Assembly: GCA_903927685.1 (NCBI GenBank)
Contig: CAIYOB010000390.1
Location: 1 to 8,881, forward strand
Origin: an uncultured Planctomycetaceae bacterium
GTDB lineage: Bacteria > Planctomycetota > Planctomycetia > Pirellulales > Pirellulaceae
Reading direction: 5' to 3'
DNA length: 8,881 bases
Shown piece after piece: positions 6,521 through 8,881 of the stretch; the first letter of the stretch is position 1, and each line of letters starts with the position of its first letter. The notes under the pieces are model-generated. The model had not been told where the DNA came from. It ran no database searches and saw only the letters and a program-made list of their open reading frames with translations. Position numbers and translations under genes: made by a program.

Positions 6521-7723
6521 ATGTCGCTGAAAAAGACGCGAGTGCTGTTCGTAATCGGTTCGCTGGGAGGCGGCGGCGCCGAGCGTCAAACAGTCAACTA
6601 TCTACGCTATCTGGATCGCCGCCGATACGAACCGAGCCTGTACCTGCATTACCGCCAAGGCGAATTCTTGAAGCAAATCCCGGAAGATGTGCCGATCACC
6701 GCTTTTTGGGATCGCGGGCGCACGCCACGCCCCAACCTGCCGGGCAGGATTTTCGGGAGGCAGGTTCGCGATTTGGCTCAAGTCCTGACGGACCAGCGGA
6801 TCGATGTCCTGTGCGCGGTGACCTTTCTGACGTCGTTGGTCGCATACCGGGCCACGCAGCGGCGCAGGACTCCCTGGCTGGCCATCGAAATGGCCGATCC
6901 CCGACTCGATTTTGCCCACCAGGTCAAGCGGTTTCGCCTGCTCAAACGCTGGCTGCTGAGGCGAGCCTATTCCAGCGCCGACTGGGCGATTGCCGTTTCC
7001 GAGGGCTGCCGTGAAGGGATGCAGCGGTTTTACCGACTATCTAAAGAGCGGACCGTTGTGGTGCGCAATTTCGTCGACCTCGCCGAAATCGACCGTCTCG
7101 CCGAACCGCCAACCGCCAGCCGGGATCCTGCCGAGTTTCACATCGTGACTCTGGGACGACTGGACAAGCAGAAAGGCCAGATCCACTTGCTCCGCGCGAT
7201 GGATGAACTCGTTCACCGCCAAGGTCGCGGCAACGTTCGGCTGGAAATCGCCGGACAGGGCCCGCTGGAGGCCGAATTGAAGTCGTTCGTACAGGAGCGA
7301 AGACTCCAGAACCAGGTGCGTTTTGCAGGCTTCCTGGAAAACCCCTTCGCGCTGCTCACCCGCAGCCAATTGTTCTGTCTGCCGTCGCTCTACGAAGGAC
7401 TGCCGCTGGCGCTCCTGGAAGGCATGGCCTGCCGCGTGCCCGTGCTGGCCACCGACTGTCCCAGCGGTCCGCGGGAAGTACTGGACGGCGGGCGATTGGG
7501 TGGATTAGTGCCGCCGGGGGATGCGGACGCTCTGGCCGATGCGATCCAGGACGCGATGGACAACTATCCCCAGTGGACGGCTCGTGTCGGCGCGGCCCGG
7601 CAGCGAGTTGAGCGGGAATTCTCCGTGGCCAGCGAAATGGACCGTTTGCAGCAACTGATCGATGCCGCGAGTCGGGTCTCCCAAGACGGCCTTGATTGCC
7701 CCCGAACGACTCAACGCAAGTGA
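6521..7723 (+). CDS. Glycosyltransferase, GT4-type (GT-B fold)
   Basis: A 400-residue GT-B glycosyltransferase predicted to move a sugar from a nucleotide-sugar donor onto a growing glycan or lipid carrier at the cytoplasmic face. The N-terminal Rossmann half opens with RVLFVIGSLGGGGAER (7-22), the glycine-rich acceptor-side loop. The C-terminal half carries GRLDKQKG (212-219), EIAGQGPL (242-249) and the donor-site block YEGLPLALLEGMA (291-303) with the GT4 E-x7-E pair at Glu292 and Glu300, then PVLATDCPSGPREVL. No membrane helix is seen. I chose the ATG at 6521 because the conserved strand starts 6 residues later; the frame is open back to 6449 but the extra 24 residues are unlike the family. 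A weak AAAGG lies about 12 bases upstream. Donor and linkage are unknown. It shares a divergent 80-base promoter region with the FkbM methyltransferase. Confidence 0.93.
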   Translation: MSLKKTRVLFVIGSLGGGGAERQTVNYLRYLDRRRYEPSLYLHYRQGEFLKQIPEDVPITAFWDRGRTPRPNLPGRIFGRQVRDLAQVLTDQRIDVLCAVTFLTSLVAYRATQRRRTPWLAIEMADPRLDFAHQVKRFRLLKRWLLRRAYSSADWAIAVSEGCREGMQRFYRLSKERTVVVRNFVDLAEIDRLAEPPTASRDPAEFHIVTLGRLDKQKGQIHLLRAMDELVHRQGRGNVRLEIAGQGPLEAELKSFVQERRLQNQVRFAGFLENPFALLTRSQLFCLPSLYEGLPLALLEGMACRVPVLATDCPSGPREVLDGGRLGGLVPPGDADALADAIQDAMDNYPQWTARVGAARQRVEREFSVASEMDRLQQLIDAASRVSQDGLDCPRTTQRK

Positions 7724-7781
7724 TACAGATTTACTTTCCTTCCTAGCAAAGCTATCCGCCCCAAACTGCCGATATTACCAG

Positions 7782-7797
7782 CGGGAAGCACTTCCCG
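7782..7797. repeat. Short palindrome upstream of the small gene and csrA
   Basis: CGGGAAG and CTTCCCG flank a two-base centre (CA), giving a 16-base palindrome in the 126-base gap between the glycosyltransferase and the small gene. Its size and place suit a protein operator for the small gene-csrA unit. A two-base loop makes a stable hairpin with a T tract unlikely, so a terminator for the upstream gene is less likely. Confidence 0.5.
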
Positions 7798-7835
7798 AGC
7801 TACGGTTGACCAGTTGTTTTCAACTACCAGACAAC

Positions 7836-7841
7836 AAGGAG
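7836..7841 (+). promoter_or_regulatory. Ribosome binding site of the small gene before csrA
   Basis: AAGGAG lies 8 bases before a GTG at 7850 and fixes that start over the TTG at 7814, which would place this motif inside the coding region. The sequence ACAAGGA also fits the GGA-type core bound by CsrA. Confidence 0.7.
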
Positions 7842-7849
7842 ATTTTTGC

Positions 7850-8137
7850 GTGGTGCAGGAATCATCCCTTCAGATCAGGACGTTGGTGGATCTGCGAAGC
7901 TATGTGCAGAGGCAACTGTGTGATCAAAACGAATTAGTGGTTGGAGCCTATCAATTTACGGAACGCGTGTTGGAGAAACAGGGTGACCCGTGCGGGATCT
8001 ATTTCTGTTTGCACGGTCCGCGCAGCGTCAAGTTGGTCGCGATTTGGGAAACGAGTTCGAACAGCATCCTGTTCTACGGCTCCACGGGTGAACGAGTGCA
8101 GCGCATTCGCTTGGCAGGTGCTCCCAGCTGGAATTAG
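7850..8137 (+). CDS. Small uncharacterised protein encoded before csrA
   Basis: A 95-residue protein I do not recognise by name. The start is taken as the GTG at 7850 because AAGGAG sits 8 bases upstream; a second GTG follows directly at 7853. The protein has a helical, charged first half (TLVDLRSYVQRQLCDQNEL) and a second half rich in probable beta strands (CGIYFCLHGPRSVKLVAIWE, then SILFYGSTGERVQRIRL). It has three Cys, no signal peptide and no membrane segment. It is co-directional with csrA, 54 bases upstream, with no terminator between, so the two are likely one transcript. It is much shorter than the CsrA antagonist FliW (about 150 residues) and shows no clear FliW motif. A link to CsrA function is suggested by position only. 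Confidence 0.75.
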   Translation: MVQESSLQIRTLVDLRSYVQRQLCDQNELVVGAYQFTERVLEKQGDPCGIYFCLHGPRSVKLVAIWETSSNSILFYGSTGERVQRIRLAGAPSWN

Positions 8138-8174
8138 GCACTGGAATCATCTTCATTCATTGCGATTTCATACA

Positions 8175-8187
8175 GCAAGGAGGTTGC
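8175..8187 (+). promoter_or_regulatory. csrA ribosome binding site in a GGA-loop hairpin, likely CsrA autoregulatory site
   Basis: GCAAGGAGGTTGC can fold with stem GCAA/TTGC and the Shine-Dalgarno GGAGG exposed in the loop, ending 4 bases before the ATG at 8192. CsrA is known to bind A(N)GGA motifs in hairpin loops and to block its own translation at the Shine-Dalgarno in other bacteria. Binding here is inferred from that pattern; the stem is short (4 bp). Confidence 0.6.
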
Positions 8188-8191
8188 GGGC

Positions 8192-8383
8192 ATGTTGATC
8201 CTGTCTAGGAAAGCAGGCGAACGAATCAAACTGGGCGATTCAATTGTGTTGACGGTTGTGGGCGTCTCGGGTGACAAGGTCCGGGTGGGCATTCAAGCGC
8301 CGGCCAACGTTTTGGTGCTGCGGGATGAGCTGCAGCCGTATGCCCCGGAGAAACGCACGCTGAAACTGCGGGCGGCAGCCTGA
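8192..8383 (+). CDS. csrA: Carbon storage regulator CsrA (RsmA), mRNA-binding protein
   Basis: A 63-residue, near-standard-length CsrA. The homodimer binds GGA motifs in 5' leaders and represses or stabilises mRNAs, controlling carbon flow, motility and biofilm. The sequence opens MLILSRKAGERIKLGD with the RNA-contacting Leu4 and Arg6, continues through the beta strands IVLTVVGVSGDKVRVGIQAP, and keeps Arg44 in VLVLRDEL, the other key RNA-binding residue. A strong AAGGAGG lies 8 bases upstream of the ATG. It follows a small gene by 54 bases and is followed by a strong hairpin terminator, so it closes a two-gene unit. Convergent with the GMP reductase gene. Confidence 0.97.
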   Translation: MLILSRKAGERIKLGDSIVLTVVGVSGDKVRVGIQAPANVLVLRDELQPYAPEKRTLKLRAAA

Positions 8384-8416
8384 TTCGCCGTCCAGGCGAA
8401 GCGGAACCAAGGAGTC

Positions 8417-8457
8417 AAACGCGCCCGGATTCGCGGCGGCGAATCGGGCGCGTTTTT
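8417..8457 (+). terminator. Rho-independent terminator after csrA, possibly bidirectional
   Basis: The arm at 8417-8434 (AAACGCGCCCGGATTCGC) pairs with 8439-8455 with one bulged base, around the loop GGCG, and is followed by five T (8453-8457). On the opposite strand the hairpin is followed by only three T, so it may also help end the convergent GMP reductase transcript. Confidence 0.88.
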
Positions 8458-8476
8458 GTGTTTCGAAGCCGCCGGC

Positions 8477-8881
8477 TTATGCTTCGAAGATCGTGTTGTG
8501 GGTCCGGCGGCAGAGCACGAACGTGGTGCACTTGCACAGGTCTTTGAGTTCGCCCGCACCGACATAGGCGCAGGCGCTGCGGATGCCGCCCAAGATCTCG
8601 CGGACGGTGTCCTTGACCGGGCCGCGGTACGGGACCGAGACTTCCTTGCCCTCGCAGGCCCGATAGTCCTTGACCCCGCCGGCGTACCGTTCCATGGCCT
8701 TGCGGCTGGCCATGCCGTAGAACGACATCCCGACCCGCTGCCCATCCCGCTCGATCCAGTCGCCGGCGCACTCGTCGTGGCCGGCCAGCATGCCGCCCAA
8801 CATCACAAAGTCGGCGCCGGCGGCAAAGGCTTTGACCACGTCGCCCGGCACTCGGCACCCGCCGTCGGCACAGACGTGACC
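8477..8881 (-). CDS. guaC: GMP reductase, C-terminal part (5' end cut by window edge)
   Basis: The last 134 codons of a GMP reductase, which turns GMP into IMP and ammonia using NADPH and so feeds guanine nucleotides back to the purine pool. The visible part begins [19 protein letters not shown] and continues [53 protein letters not shown] and [14 protein letters not shown], closely following the known C-terminal half of GuaC. The phosphate-binding [10 protein letters not shown] and LGGMLAG segments are the IMP dehydrogenase/GMP reductase barrel loops, and the FYGMAS block together with the short tail favours GMP reductase over IMP dehydrogenase. The active-site Cys loop lies outside the window. 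The GTG at 8851 is internal, not the start. Stop TAA at 8477-8479. Confidence 0.92.
   Translation of the reverse strand, partial: GHVCADGGCRVPGDVVKAFAAGADFVMLGGMLAGHDECAGDWIERDGQRVGMSFYGMASRKAMERYAGGVKDYRACEGKEVSVPYRGPVKDTVREILGGIRSACAYVGAGELKDLCKCTTFVLCRRTHNTIFEA

Noticed and set aside
7662..7937. Plus-strand frame of 91 codons spanning the end of the glycosyltransferase and the small gene
   Set aside because: It overlaps both genes in another frame, and the frame starting at 7850 has the ribosome binding site.
7941..8198. Plus-strand frame of 85 codons over the small gene and csrA start
   Set aside because: Out-of-frame with the small gene, no ribosome binding site, and it would run into csrA.
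8384..8400. TTCGCC/GGCGAA hairpin right after the csrA stop
   Set aside because: Only 6 bp with no T tract; probably minor beside the strong terminator 17 bases downstream.
8462..8488. 8-bp inverted repeat TTCGAAGC/GCTTCGAA around the GMP reductase stop
   Set aside because: Short, with an 11-base centre and no T tract on the minus strand; the stronger hairpin at 8417-8457 already explains termination here.

Overview
The window looks like bacterial chromosome from a GC-rich planctomycete, probably of the Pirellulales type. This is an inference from gene content: a DUF4058 protein, a large secreted GH78 rhamnosidase, an odd MnmE-like GTPase and a csrA neighbourhood, plus high GC. It is not a database result. 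No plasmid, phage, CRISPR, tRNA or rRNA signature was seen.

Layout, left to right: (1) Positions 1-4062, minus strand, hold a two-gene unit. It consists of a secreted alpha-L-rhamnosidase (802-4062) followed after 8 bases by a DUF4058 protein (793 to the left edge, 3' end cut by the window). (2) Positions 4063-4407 are a divergent intergenic region holding two perfect long inverted repeats (26-bp and 22-bp arms). (3) Positions 4408-5598, plus strand, encode an MnmE/TrmE-like GTPase with intact G motifs but without the C-terminal Cys motif of true MnmE. (4) Positions 5595-6440, minus strand, encode an FkbM-family methyltransferase whose stop codon overlaps that of the GTPase tail to tail. (5) Positions 6521-7723, plus strand, encode a GT4-type glycosyltransferase, divergent from the methyltransferase. 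(6) Positions 7850-8383, plus strand, hold a small uncharacterised protein and then csrA, with a strong terminator at 8417-8457. (7) Positions 8477 to the right edge, minus strand, hold the C-terminal part of a GMP reductase.

How the parts fit: the rhamnosidase would release rhamnose from external glycans. The FkbM methyltransferase and GT4 enzyme are typical of making or decorating surface or exported glycans. CsrA is a global post-transcriptional regulator, and its own ribosome binding site sits in a small hairpin that matches a CsrA binding site, which suggests autoregulation. GMP reductase and the GTPase are housekeeping-type genes. No obvious single new multi-gene system is present. The points most worth following are the small protein paired with csrA, the GGA hairpin, the MnmE-like GTPase lacking its catalytic tail, and the two long palindromes at 4157-4398.
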